DNA of 64,000 nucleotides, from assembly GCA_963662175.1 (NCBI GenBank), contig OY759223.1:5613549-5677548 (forward strand), written 5' to 3'. Origin of the DNA: Aradus depressus (Eukaryota > Arthropoda > Insecta > Hemiptera > Aradidae). The stretch's first letter is position 1. Each line of letters starts with the position of its first letter. Shown piece by piece: positions 1 through 10,844 of the stretch. Below the pieces are notes generated by a model that searched no databases, was not told the origin of the DNA, and was given only the letters and a program-made list of their open reading frames with translations. Position numbers and translations under genes: made by a program.

Positions 1-229
1 CCACCAATCTACTCAACCAAACCACTGTACAGCAGTGGAAGAAAACTAGGAGGTGTGGCGAGAGAGAAGCATAAGGGGAAAATCTAGTCAACATCGGTAG
101 CACTCCCTTGAAAAATGGCGTGAAAAAAAAAAAAATAATGTAGAGAAGACGAACATTTTTATGATCGCGTGCCAAAAATTCTTTTAAAAAAAGTCGTCGG
201 TGAATCATGTCTTTTCACGCCCCCTCCAA
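1..229. other. A-rich start of window, no gene seen
   Basis: No coding or repeat structure could be recognised. A run of 13 A lies near 124-136. A short stretch near 197-212 resembles the outer end of the TACTTCCCCAG repeat family and may be its remnant. Confidence 0.4.
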
Positions 230-690
230 AACCTGTTATTGGGGTTGGTCAGATGTGGTCACAATCATCGGATGGCCGAACGACCTATGCATATTTCCCG
301 GAAATCCGGGTACGTCTGGACTCTACGTGGATACTGCCTGACCACTGGATGTCCCAGATACTATCAGGTCAAGGAGAATTCAACTCCAAACTCTTCTTCT
401 TTAAGAGGAATAACAACCTGAGCTGTTCGTTAGGCGGAGTCCAGACCCGCAGAACATGTGGTCCTCGAATGTCTGCTGAACGGCGGGCCCAGGTTGGAAT
501 TGATACGAGGGACAGGATCGTACCTATAGCAGCTGGTGACGGAAAACCAGCTAACCAGTGTTCGGCCAATTTGTCGCCTCCTGGCGGAGAAAAAAGGAAG
601 AGCTTTAACCCTGCGCCGGGGACTACTGCAGGCACGCCAGAGGTCGCCCCCAGCAACAGACTTTTAAAGAAACAAATTTATTAGGCCCTC
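230..690 (+). pseudogene. R1/Jockey-type LINE ORF2 C-terminal fragment, broken
   Basis: Seen: the conceptual protein contains VRLDSTW, then HWMSQILSGQGEFNSK, then a run with Cys residues and a 'GGVQT' block. This is the pattern found after the reverse transcriptase in R1/Jockey-like LINE ORF2 (tail domain with G-x-G-x-F, followed by C-x-C ... H-x-x-x-x-C). The frame shifts after 'GGVQT', so the expected HV-x-x-x-CP motif is lost. The minus fragment at 63215-63400 has nearly the same block, as does the plus fragment at 50550-50860, so the three are copies of one family. No RT or endonuclease part remains. It is a dead fragment; the assignment to R1 rather than Jockey is inference. Confidence 0.5.
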
Positions 691-1079
691 TGAATAAAAA
701 GTGAGACTATGTTAAAAATAATTTATTTATTAGCTTGAATTAATTTATTTATATGTAATGAAATTATTAATTTATAAAGTATTTTATAATTGTTAAATAT
801 CCATGGCTTTGGCTTGGGCAGAATGTAAATATATTACAAAATTATCTCTTCATTAAATGTATATTTATTAACAAAAGAAAGAGTTGTTCACCTACGGAAA
901 CCATCAGTATGTGACCTGGTCTAACAATGGATGAAACAAGAAGGAGAGAAGAAAATAGTGTCATGTACAAAAAATAAACACATTGACAATGTGAAATTAT
1001 TGTTAAAATTTTTTTTTTTTTAAAGAAGAGGGGCGGCGAAAAATTGGAAATTTTTATGGAATTATTTATATATTTACCA
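691..1079. other. AT-rich stretch without recognised features
   Basis: Mostly A/T with a T-run near 1010-1021. No ORF, tRNA box or inverted repeat stood out. Confidence 0.4.
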
Positions 1080-1343
1080 AGGTTAGGTTCTCAAAAATGT
1101 ATGCAGCTTTTGCGTGCACTACATACTAAATCATAGTAAATTTAGTACCGATTAATTTTTGTTACATTGGTAATTATTAGAGTTTTTGAATTGACCCTCC
1201 TCCTCTGAACTTCCATAGAGGCATAGCTGAAATTTGACAGGCTTAACACAAAAACTCTTATAAATGTCATTGTAACTAATGTATCAACACGTAATCTCAT
1301 ATATGAATTCAAAGCCTTATGAAGGCAACACCTATTAGTTTTC
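1080..1343. repeat. TACTTCCCCAG-family repeat, mosaic fragment
   Basis: Contains the family's internal phrases (a 'cgattaatt..ttacattgg' box followed by 'ttattagagttttt', and in reverse orientation 'aaaactctta..atgtcattgta'). Both orientations occur side by side, so this is two joined fragments. Neither end is present. Confidence 0.5.
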
Positions 1344-1420
1344 GAGGGCGCCGATAGCTCAGTGGTATGTGTGCTTGCCTTCTGAGCTCAAGATTGTGTC
1401 GAGGCCCTTAGTTTATTTTA
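1344..1420 (+). repeat. SINE-A 5' fragment (tRNA-like head)
   Basis: Starts with GAGGGCGCCGATAGCTCAG, carrying the A box, and stops soon after the tRNA-like part. The segment that should hold the B box is deleted (AAGATTGTGTCGAGG), so internal pol III control is gone. Confidence 0.75.
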
Positions 1421-2893
1421 TATACATTTGCATACATTTTTTACCAATAAACATGAAAAAATGAAAGAAGGACTTAATTAAATAGGAAACATCAAAATTT
1501 GATTTAATATAAGAATAAACTAAAAGTGAAAATGTGTTAAAAAGTTTAAACATAAATTCTTTGGTCACAGAGAATAAATTGGTAAGTCTAAATGCGTAAC
1601 TTTTCAGGGCAGCACTTTCTTACTTTTGCATTAATCGTGTAAATCCAGTTTTTGGAATAAATAAATTATGTTTGCATCATTATTAATCATATACCTTCTA
1701 AATCTATAGGAATGAATGAAAATGAATATTGTTAATCATTTCTTGAATTTTCCCTTAGTTACCTAATCATTCCCCGTCACTTACCCAATTATTGACCACA
1801 CTTACCTAATTTTTATACACACCAAATTATTAACCATACTTTTTGAAATACTCGTGAATGATGCCTCTCTAAAGTAGATTTAACCGAAAAACCCCTTTTG
1901 ATTTGGAATAGTCTGCCGTAGTGAATAAATGGTTAAATGCAGTTATCTCGTGAATGATTCCTCAAAGAAGTAGATTAAGTTGATTTAATCGAGATCATAC
2001 ACAATTTTACGATATATCAAGAAACCCACATCTTTATAATTCCGAAAGTATTAGAGTCCTGAGCTCCCAACTTCTTCACAGTGCGCAGATGGCTTGGGAG
2101 ATGATCATAGTACACTCAACTCATTTTGGCCATTTTACGACTTAACTTATTCCCTGTGACCATAGAATTACAATAAGAAATAAAGTAAACAATATTAGGT
2201 GCGCTTTTGTTTAAAGTGAAAAAAGACAATAGCCAGTCGAGGCAGACATTGTAGATGGAGACATGGCCATGTTTGGATGGGAGAGATGAAAAATATATTG
2301 TGTAGCGAGTTATGGCGTTTTTTAGGTGTGAAATACAGGAAATAGATTGTGGTTTAAGTCATGGCGTGATATGGATGAGAAAGACAAGTGTGAATGGGCA
2401 TACTATGAAATTGTAACAATTTTTTTGTTCATTTTCTATTTTATATAAACAAAAATGTAAATTTAAGAAGTAACTAATAATAGATTTTTTTTTATAATTG
2501 TAATTTTTTTTATTTTAAATTAAATTTTTTTCTTTCATTATAATGTCGGTAGGTTAAGAAAAAATAAACTTAATATTTTGTTCTCAATTCTGTTTATTGT
2601 TCTATAGATTATTTTCTCAAAAAAAAAAGGAATAACGGAGATAAATAACATTTTCGAGTAGAGAAGCGAGTGAGGGCAGTGAAGTGGCAAAGGCGGAGGG
2701 AAGCAACGTCTCACTTGATCAGCCTAACCTCCTCATTCCCGTTTTCTCTTCAATCCACGCGGCCAGTATATACCATTCTCTCTTTCTCATCGTCTACTGT
2801 TTATTTTCGTTATTATTCAATTCAGATATTAATTATTCAATAATTATTAAAATATTTCCATGCGATCTGTAACCATGACAACATGTAACACAG
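1421..2893. other. AT-rich 3' flank of the LAPTM-like gene
   Basis: No separate gene seen. On the minus strand it follows the stop codon at 2896-2894 and so should contain the 3' UTR. An AATAAA on the minus strand (complement of 2800-2805) lies about 90 bases past the stop and could be its poly(A) signal. The segment 2640-2760 is more GC-rich than its surroundings. The rest is A/T-rich with no repeat I recognise. Confidence 0.4.
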
Positions 2894-3057
2894 CTAGTAT
2901 ACAGGAGGAATAAGATGTCCGTATCCCTTGTAAGAGGGACAGACACGTGGCGGACCCAGACTCTCGTCCATCCTCAGAGATGTGTCAATCTGACCAGAGA
3001 GAAGACAGAGGATCTTGTAGAGGGAGTAGGTACACAACCAGGCGTACATCAGGTACA
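2894..3057 (-). CDS. LAPTM4/5-like four-helix protein, last coding exon
   Basis: The minus-strand acceptor is strong (T-rich tract then TTTCAG before 3057). One base left over from the previous exon plus TG makes ATG (Met). The frame then runs 53 codons to TAG at 2896-2894. It encodes a hydrophobic start (YLMYAWLCTYSLYKILCLL), the last membrane segment of the model, then a polar tail ending in PSYKGYGHLIPPVY. The tail has a PPxY motif; in the LAPTM family such motifs bind WW domains of Nedd4-type ubiquitin ligases and guide lysosomal sorting. The other two frames stop early. Splice sites and phase are read directly; the family assignment is inference from layout and motifs. Confidence 0.75.
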
Positions 3058-4793
3058 CTGAAACATTAAAAAAATCATAAGTTATAAACAGTTTGAAACA
3101 AGTCTATAGTAGAGGTCAAGAGTTAAGGGACTTGGGATAACCCCCTCCCTTCCATGGGCTTCCCCCACCACTCGTGGGGTGAGGGAAAGGATAGATGGGA
3201 TCTGTCCGGACATACTACGAATCTACTATGAGAGCTAAATTTTGGCAACCCATGTTTATTCACCCAGTGAAAGGTATTTTTAAAGTGGTGACTATAGTTA
3301 TATTACATTAAATAGATAAAAAAAATGAATTTAATTTCCACACAAGGGATATGCCATAATATTATCTATATAAAAAGAAATCATATAAGACTGATTTGAA
3401 ATTTTTATTGAAGTTAATTTACTAAGGTTTACTAAAAAATGAATTATAAATTGATCAATGGAGTGAAGCTCCCAAGGGAAAACTATGTCATAAATAACTC
3501 TACAAAATTTTTAAAATTACGTTAATTGTACCAATCAAAAAAATCAAATTATGTTTCCCGAGTAAAAAAATGCATTATTAATTCTTCTGTCCCGATTAAT
3601 TGGTACATACCTCAAAGGCGTAGTCCGTGGAGCCCCATGAGTTTTGAAATTTTAACTTCGTTGAGAGAGCATATGGGGAATCAAAAAAAATCAAAACATA
3701 TTTACAATGAAAACTATTTTAATAAAAAAAAAAAACTTCGAACTTGAAAATTGGCCATTGAAATATATACAAAAAATAAATGAATCCTACCTCGTGACGT
3801 CACCTTGAAATATATTTACAAATTTTACTCTTTTAACATAGATTATGAGGTTCGCGTTCTTCCCGCATCCTCGCTACCCTTCACTGTTCACTTAGTACTC
3901 ACTTTAACTTGTTAACTCACTCTTTTCACTAAAATTGTCAAAAAATATAGAGACTAGTCTCTCATAGGTTCCACCTCTACCAGAACCCAGCATAGACTAA
4001 CAATCTGCCTCCGCACGGAATTATGGGTAGCAGATTCGAGTTTCTTTTTCCTGTTGTCTCTTGTTTTACTTCTAAATATTAAAATTTTTTGGTGTTTTCT
4101 CTCCTTTCTTCCGTTTCTTCTTTCTTCTAAATTGTCATCTTAATTTTCTGTAACTTTTCTTTTTAATTTTGGCTTCTTCTTTTCTTGAAAGTAGCATGTA
4201 AATTTTGTGATATACACCTTCAGATCATTTATACCGCTTTGGATTGGATCCGTCCTCTATAATTGGATCTCTTTTGGAACTTGCTTCCGTTTTAAAATTT
4301 TGAGCTGGCTTTTCCATCTGATGTGGGTAGTTTTTCTCTTCTTTTCCTTTTTCAAATTCTTCTTAATAATTAACTGTCCTTTTCTAAAAATTTCCAGAAC
4401 CTTCTACCGACTCGTTTTTTAATTATTGACCTTTTCTTATTTCTTGCTTATAATTTCCTCAAATTTTCTTCATTCCTTCTTCTTTTAGCTGTTTCATTTT
4501 ATTCCTGGGTGTTAACTTAATCCCTTCTGAAAATTTGGTTTCATTTTAAAGTCGGTGGATCTGGTAATTGATGTTCAAAATTTTAGTTGATAACTGTAAG
4601 GTTAGGCCTAAAGCTACCTTTTCCTCCTTTTAAAGTTGTTCTTACTTTCTTCCTGTTGATTTTCTATTTTATTTTCTTCATCCGTAGGTTTCTTTCTTCT
4701 TTATTTTCTTTGTCCCTTTCTAAATTGTTAAAAAAAAATAAAACGTTGCTTCTAAATCAGTTGTCTTGGCAACGGGCTTGTTTATATTACACC
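3058..4793. other. Intron (last of the LAPTM-like gene), pyrimidine-rich
   Basis: Intron between 6616 and 3058 on the minus strand, 3559 bases in all. The part 4000-4780 is strongly T/C-rich on the plus strand with many CTTTCTTCC-like words. No mobile-element ends were recognised here. Confidence 0.45.
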
Positions 4794-4932
4794 AGGGATC
4801 GTTGCTTAACGTATCATGCGAAGGATAGCATGCTCAAGGATTTTTTATCTCCAAGATAAAATCGAAGGGCTTCCGCTGGGTTACGAACCGGCGATCTTGT
4901 GCTCAATAGGCAAGCACACTATCTCTATGCTA
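4794..4932 (-). repeat. SINE-A, 3'-truncated copy
   Basis: Minus orientation: complement of the tRNA-like head with a decayed B box (GGGTTACGAACC) and of the 'gcgatggtccc' body. Diverged from the full copies. Confidence 0.65.
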
Positions 4933-5184
4933 TATTATGTCAATGTTGAACCAAATTGTTATATTTTGAGTAGAAATATATAAACACACCTTTTCATTAA
5001 ATTTGTTTTGTTTATTTCTCAATAAACAAGAATATCCATTCAACCTAATGGAAAACAAATATCAATCAATTATATACATGTATTTAATCGACGAAAGATG
5101 TTGACATATATTTATGTACGGTATGATGTATATACATACATGTGTACCTGCCTATCAGACCATCCCACCGTGGTACACTAAATA

Positions 5185-5500
5185 ACGAAACTTGTCGGCA
5201 ATGTTCTTCCTCAGCACAAACTAATCAAGTAAGTTTTCTCTCTCCCTTTGAAACTAATAATAATAACCGTTTTGGCTAAAAATTAATAGTTGACTTAGGC
5301 ACGGACTTTTCCCTCATACTCAATTTCGGTTCGATACATTACATCAGGAGTTATTAGTGTTTTTGAGTTGAGCTCTGATCCACCCCTTCCTCTTAGTTGA
5401 TCGCGGAAAATTGATAGATGTCGTCTTCATGGGGTTTTGAATTTACAAATGAAATTTCGGTGGATATCATCGATTTCATCGAGACAGCATATAACTGACA
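5185..5500 (+). repeat. TACTTCCCCAG-family repeat
   Basis: Begins with a degenerate end (TGTTCTTCCTCAGCACAAAC) and continues with family phrases such as 'gttgacttag', 'cgatacattacatca', 'ttattagtgttttt' and 'atgaaatttcggtgga'. The 3' end is missing. Confidence 0.6.
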
Positions 5501-5556
5501 TAGAGGGGTGTGAGGTTGTAACAATTATTTAATCTATGAATTGCATGTATATTTTT

Positions 5557-5750
5557 GGGGCCAGGGTGGTCGTGCGGGCTAGAGCGTAGGGCTTTGGTCG
5601 CATGGTCTCACCTTGGTTTGTGGGTTCGAATCCCGCCCGGGAGTGAATTTTATTTTGTAGATAGAACTCCCTCCCGGGTCCATGGATGTTGTAAATAACT
5701 AGATACCTTTATGAAAGACATGGCTAATTGCGTCGTACATAAGGATAATA
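5557..5750 (+). repeat. SINE-B: tRNA-derived, Leu/Ser-like head
   Basis: A second SINE family. The head reads GGGGCCAGGGTGGTCGTGCG, then a perfect B box GGTTCGAATCC inside GTGGGTTCGAATCCCGCCC. A body with 'aactccctcccggg' and a tail 'catggctaattgcgtcgtac' follow. Further copies: 21770-21918 (with a 3' A-run) and a tail at 63409-63440. The long variable region suggests a type II (Leu- or Ser-like) tRNA ancestor, which is inference. Confidence 0.7.
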
Positions 5751-5936
5751 TATATATGTTTTTTAAATTACATGAACCTGCGCTCATCAAGCACCAAGGC
5801 ATGCTTCCTTTCAATTCTGAAGACACACGCCATCATCATCTCTTCGGATAGAGTGGTTGTGATGGCGAGGTATACAGACATTCTTGCTCTTCTTTCTTGT
5901 TGATTGACTGCATAGAAAGGAAGCATTCCCAATTAT

Positions 5937-6258
5937 TAGGTTAGGTTTTATGTCCGGGCTTTAACTACGAGATCATATCGCCTACTACCAGAGCGTTCTT
6001 TCGTCACTCTGGTGGACATGAACCCGACTCTACTGTGGGAGTCCTACATTTTTTTATTCATCTAGGGCCGGGGTCTTTAACAAGTACCTGACATAGGACA
6101 GGCTCGGGGCCATCGCTTGAAGTCCCATCCGAAGGACGGCGTGCTCAAGTGTATTTTACCTCCCAGATAAAATAAACTAAGGGCCTCGGTCGGGTTACGA
6201 ACCCACTATCTTGAGCTCAGAAGACAAGCACACATACCACTGAGCTAGCGGCGCCCTC
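5937..6258 (-). repeat. SINE-A, near full length
   Basis: Minus orientation. The left end carries GGTTAGGTTTTATG (the SINE 3' end) and the right end carries GGCGCCCTC (the 5' head). All parts are in order: 'gagcgctctggtagtaggcg' box, 'agggtaggc' box, 'ggacgttaagc' box, B box and A box. The B box is slightly damaged (GGTTACGAACC). Confidence 0.85.
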
Positions 6259-6264
6259 TTTCCC

Positions 6265-6535
6265 AATGAAACCTCATGAGGAAATACCGGTTAACTTTCA
6301 GCGAAATGGGCCAAGGGAAGCGGGGCTGAAGGGGGAAGTTTAACACAAAAACTCCAATAACTGCCATAGTAATGAATGTATTGACACAACAAAATTTAGT
6401 ATGAGAGTTTACAAGCTAAAGTAAGTCAACTATTGATTACTAGCACACACAGTAGACTTTTTGGAAAATAAGCGAAAAATTAGTAGATTAATTCGTTGTG
6501 GGGAAGTACATTGCAGGTGATTCACAAATGACATA
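6265..6535 (-). repeat. TACTTCCCCAG-family repeat
   Basis: Minus orientation, ending in GTGGGGAAGTACATTGCAGG and GTGATTCAC. It lies 80 bases downstream (minus sense) of exon 6617-6773, and an oppositely oriented copy lies on the other side of that exon. Confidence 0.7.
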
Positions 6536-6616
6536 TTCTTTTTGAATGGCTAGTACCTTCTCCGACCCATCGCAAAGCCGAACTTTACATTCCGTACCAT
6601 GTATGAAGCGACTTAC

Positions 6617-6773
6617 TGAGTATGAAAGTGCCAAGGAGAGTGAGGCCAATCAGAAGGCCCAAATCCTGGAAGTTGTTCTTGACGATCATCATCCCAGTGA
6701 CATGGAGAAAAAGCAGAGACAGAAGACGGCCCATCTCCAACAACAGGAAAGGCTGCAGCCATCCGGGCTTCAA
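6617..6773 (-). CDS. LAPTM4/5-like four-helix protein, exon 4 of 5 in the model
   Basis: An excellent minus-strand exon: a 14-base T tract and CAG before 6773, and donor A|GTAAGT after 6617. Phase 0 in, phase 1 out, 52 codons. It starts LKPGWLQPFLLLEMGR and continues through a long hydrophobic span (LLSLLFLHVTGMMIV), a short polar link (KNNFQDLG) and a second span (LLIGLTLLGTFIL). With the end of the preceding exon it gives YGAYY-LKPGWLQPF. As I recall LAPTM4 proteins, this resembles their conserved Y-G-A ... G-W-x-x-P-F-F signature before the third helix. The other strand has only an accidental ORF. Confidence 0.8.
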
Positions 6774-6842
6774 CTGAAAAAAAAAAAAAATTTATGAGTA
6801 ATAATTTATATAATTATATTAGACGAGAATATTATAGGAGAA

Positions 6843-7175
6843 AAGTGGCGATTCACCGGCAATGTACTTCCCCACAACGAATTAATCAAAGAATATTTCA
6901 CTCCTTCTCCAAAACCAGTCGACCGCTTGCGCTAATATCCAACAGCTGACTTACATTGGGGCTCCTAAATCCTCATACTAAATTTTGTATCGATAAATTC
7001 ACTATATCGGCAGTTCTTAGGGTTTTTCAATTGATCCTTTCTCTATTCCCCCTCTCTTCGATCGATTTGTCTGAAAATCAATAGGTGTCGTCGTTAGAGG
7101 GGATCAATAATCTGTATTCTTATATAAAATTTCGTGTCGATACATTCATTATATAAAGAGTTATCCTGTTCACAG
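6843..7175 (+). repeat. TACTTCCCCAG-family repeat
   Basis: Plus orientation with the outer segment GGCGATTCACCGGCAATG, then TACTTCCCCACAACGAATTA, then two internal modules. With the minus copy at 6265-6535 it forms an inverted pair around exon 6617-6773. Confidence 0.75.
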
Positions 7176-7569
7176 CACACATAAGATAAATATAACTAAC
7201 TTAACTTTGAATATAACGTTTAAAATAAAAATAAAAGTTTAAAAAATTGGTAAAATAATAATGTTCATATCGGTTTCGATGCCTTCTACGCCGCTGAGAT
7301 GAGGAGGGGGCTGCTAACTGTTGAAATGATGGACGTGATGGGATGCTGAGATGATCTGGTGATGGGACGATGTGGTGATGGTTGAACAGGTAAATAGATA
7401 AAAGTACGATGCGGTCTTGGAGGCTCCTAGCAAGATACTGAGAGGCTTAAGTCCTACTTTGATAAACATTAGTAGGATTAGTGGGGAGGAGACTTTAAAC
7501 AGACCGACTTCAGTCCAATAAACAATATAATAAATATTGAAATGTTGACATTTAAAATTAATGCCGAAA
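7176..7569. other. Intron sequence, nothing recognised
   Basis: AT-rich with a short G-rich segment near 7285-7400. The open frame on the minus strand here (7314-7604) has no splice support and no recognisable motif. Confidence 0.35.
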
Positions 7570-7750
7570 CATATCCTAATAGCTGCCGATATGATAATTG
7601 ACACAAAATTTAGTGTGAAGACTTACAAGCCGCTTTGTAAATCAAATATTAAGTTTTAGTCCAAACGGTCGATTGGTTTTGTCGGGAGAGCGAAAACGTA
7701 ATTGATTAATTCTTGCTGGGGAAGTATATAGTTGTTGATTCACCGACGAC
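7570..7750 (-). repeat. TACTTCCCCAG-family repeat, one end
   Basis: Minus orientation: 'gagagcgaaaacgtaattga', then GCTGGGGAAGTATATAG, then GATTCACCGACGAC. Confidence 0.65.
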
Positions 7751-7759
7751 TATTTTTTT

Positions 7760-8404
7760 TTTTTCAATCACTTGTTATTTTTTGTTTCAAAATTATATCA
7801 TAAGGATCTGTTGCTGCGTTGTTTTCCTCTTACGACAAATTGTAGACACTGCCTACTGCTCTGTTAGCTGATTATGGTATGAAATAAATCTTAATTTATT
7901 CTTTATCCTAATACAACATCGGTAAATATGATAACACAGACTGGAGAATGGCGCTGGAGATATACCGAGCCTGAAATTCACCCGCTGATGATCTATACAC
8001 CCAATTTCCCATAGTCTTCCGTTACCTGGCTCATCCCTTCTCCTGGCTTCCTATCAGATCGTGACAAATCATTCTATCAGTATACACAGTGTCCAAGCGT
8101 CCGTGAAAAATATATTGACACCCGATACAATATGGTGCTGGGAAATCTGAAACCACTGAGGTTACATCAAAATTTCATTCCATATTTGTCATTTCTATTT
8201 TTTTTTTACAAGTTATGTTTGCCTGTAACAGTAATATATATATATTTTTTTTATGTGCAGTAATTGTTTTTGAGGGGGGGGGGGGGGGGGGAGTAGTAAC
8301 ATGACTAACAAATCTATTTTTCAACATTCAAGGTATCAAGTTCAGAAAATAGAAAAATGTAAATTTAAAATGTGAACAGAGCACACACTGAAGGATTCCG
8401 TACG
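7760..8404. other. Intron sequence with an 18-base G run
   Basis: No gene recognised. A G18 run occupies 8274-8291. A moderately GC-rich part (7930-8110) has no clear splice-bounded frame. Confidence 0.35.
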
Positions 8405-8710
8405 TGAGCATTCATGCTGATTACATACGAAATTTTTAACACCCCAGCTATACAAATGGGTCAGAAATTTGATGTTGACTAAACACCGAAAAACAAATGC
8501 TTGCCTGTGAGAACTAAACTCATGATTTAATGAATATATCGATACGAAATTTTATATGTGCAATTAGAACCATATAATGACAACAAATATTGATTTACAG
8601 TCAAATCGACCAAAGAGAAGGGGAACAGGATTTTCAGCAACCGAAACCGAAACTTGTTTAGACATGTTAAAATTTCCATTGTATACTGAAATTTAGGGTA
8701 TTCTTTACAC
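8405..8710 (-). repeat. TACTTCCCCAG-family repeat, internal and 3' part
   Basis: Minus orientation. Contains the complement of the family's 'ataacttccccta..cttcgtat..gctgggg' end in decayed form near 8440, then the module with 'atcgaccaaagagaaggg'. Confidence 0.5.
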
Positions 8711-8961
8711 ATACACCTACCTACAGACAGTTAACTCGTGTTAAATGAAATAAAAAACAATAATTGAAGTATGTAACAAAAATAGTTATTTATTTATGTT
8801 ACATTAACAATTTAACATGAACAAAAATAGTAAACATGTTGAAGTAAAGACCTGCCCTTGTAAGTAAACTTTGTCAAAAATCAACACTTAGATTAGATAT
8901 AAAGTACAGACTCCTTAATTAAGTACCTACATATTTTAATTGTGTTCACAATATTCTTAAG

Positions 8962-9039
8962 TGAATAAAACAAACTTATTTTTGAAATATTGTCTATTCC
9001 ACTAAAGACAATATTTCAAAAATAAGTTTGTTTTATTCA
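8962..9039. repeat. 33-bp perfect inverted repeat, 12-bp loop
   Basis: Arms 8962-8994 and 9007-9039 are exact reverse complements (outer TGAATAAAACAAAC, inner AATATTGTC). The spacer is TATTCCACTAAA. A partial relative of one arm lies at 22634-22660. The rest of 8711-9582 is AT-rich without recognised features. Confidence 0.85.
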
Positions 9040-9582
9040 TTTATTACAAGTTTCCACAATATGTCCGCGTTCCTCAACTTAGAATATTCTTAAGATTAAT
9101 TTATTATTTACTGAGATCTTGTATTTAGCACTTGGTGAATTACCTAATTACCAGTCTTAACAACGATTACAATAATTTGTACGACTATCAAATAATTACT
9201 TAATTTAAAAAAACAGTTATAAAATCAAAAGAAAAAAAAACGAAATATTATTATTAGATTACTAATTCATTTTAGTATTCGTAGATGAGAGTCTTATGTT
9301 ATACGCTAAGAAAAGCAGTTTATCTACATTTTCACCACGTAGGCTACATCCGAAGTTAGTCGAACGACGGACAACAAGTGAGTTTCGGCGTGATTTTTGG
9401 CCGAAACCGAAACCTAATCTTCGGTCGGTCACTACTTTTGTCGCTTGAAACCCGAAGAGGGGTGAGTTCACACGATAATAGTTTTTAGTACCATGATACA
9501 AGTCGTTTCGGACGGCGTGCTCTACGTTTTTTCACTACGGGTAAGTAATTGTTATATTATAATGTAACTTGGATAATCTTAC

Positions 9583-9668
9583 ATAATAGGCTCCATAGAT
9601 GAGGCAAAGACAGGAGGCGCAATGAAGGGAGGAGTAGATGAGGAGAAGTTCTCGGACCGGTGAAGGAT
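9583..9668 (-). CDS. LAPTM4/5-like four-helix protein, exon 3 of 5 in the model
   Basis: Minus-strand exon of 86 bases between acceptor TTTTCAG and donor GTAAGA. It receives one base (phase 1) and ends in phase 0: two bases complete an Asp codon, then 28 codons PSPVRELLLIYSSLHCASCL + CLIYGAYY. The hydrophobic span fits the second membrane segment. The ending YGAYY lines up with the Y-G-A that precedes G-W-x-x-P-F in LAPTM4 proteins. The phase matches both neighbours exactly. Confidence 0.78.
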
Positions 9669-9919
9669 CTGAAAATAAACATTAGTTTAACATACGATAT
9701 GAAAATTTCAAAAGACAAAATGACTGTCAGTCTGCATGTCTATACTTCTTTGGAGAGAAGCCGCCAAAAAATTTTTGGCGGCTTCTCACATATTATTTAA
9801 TAATATGTGTATCAATAATCAAATTTATTTTAACTATTCCCCTGCTGGTCGTGTAGTGTGGGCGAGCGCTTTCGATGAGAAAACATCTTAAGCCATTGTA
9901 ATGTTGTACTGAGGTTAAT

Positions 9920-10383
9920 TTAATTTATTTATTTATATATTTACAACGGCATAATAACATTTGCCATTAGCAATTGTGATAAATAGTGCAGTGTCAGGTG
10001 CGTGGCTGTACTGCTGAGGTAAGTGACCGAAGAGGAGTCCAGGCTAGTCCTGGAGCAGGTCCCTCTGCCATATCCGCTTGAGGCGTCGTGGTGGATTTGT
10101 GGGGAGGGTGTTTGTAGATAATTCTTGTATAAGTGGATTGGCGTGATGATGGAGTTTGTCGTGATAATTTTGATATCGTGTCTTGATAACAGAAGGTACA
10201 AATGGGATGTTGAGGTCATTATGTAATGTGAGGTTGGAAACGTAAAATGGTGCATTGGCAATGTGGCGTAGTATGATGAATTGTATTGACTGAAGGCGTT
10301 GTATGTTTGATTTTTTGGCTGATCCCCATATCTCGATGCCGTAAGTCCAGATGGGTTTTAGTATAGTGTTGTAAATGTGAAGT
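9920..10383 (-). pseudogene. Jockey-like LINE ORF2 C-terminus and 3' end, fragment
   Basis: Read on the minus strand it encodes the post-RT tail (LKPIWTYGIEIWGSAKKSN, NAPFYVSNLTLHND, DLNIPFVPSVI), then a short 3' UTR ending in A/T-rich TAAATAAATAAAT. Same family as 10384-10625 and 32454-32850, and related to the full element at 14435-19028 (IIRPIWIYGLELWG). Confidence 0.8.
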
Positions 10384-10625
10384 TTGTTTCACATTTACAA
10401 CATTATACTAAAACCCATCTGGACTTACGGCATCGAGATATGGGGATCAGCCAAAAAATCAAACATACAACGCCTTCAGTCAATACAATCCATCATACTA
10501 CGCCACATTGCCAATGCACCATTTTACGTTTCCAACCTCACATTACATAATGACCTCAACATCCCATTTGTACCTTCTGTTATCAAGACACGATATCAAA
10601 ATTTTCACGACGAACTCCATTAACT
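10384..10625 (+). pseudogene. Jockey-like LINE ORF2 fragment, head-to-head copy
   Basis: Plus-strand open frame carrying IILKPIWTYGIEIWGSAKKS and NAPFYVSNLTLHNDLNIPFV. It mirrors 10150-10379 almost base for base on the opposite strand, with a six-base spacer, then stops abruptly at CTCCATTAACT. It has no 3' UTR or A-tail, so it did not arise as a normal retrotransposition end. Confidence 0.8.
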
Positions 10626-10844
10626 AACTCCAGGTTAGTTCGTGTTTGTTGTCCTGTAAGGGTCCGTTTCAGGTAATTTGTTTATCTCTGTAGTCTCCAT
10701 TTATTGGTTGTTCACATTTCGTTTTAAAATAATATGCGACTAGTCCATATTTGTATATTTATTCACTTATTAAGTTAATTCATTCCTAACAGCTGTTTTT
10801 ATACAAATAATAATGATTTTATAATATTTTAATAATTTTTTTTT

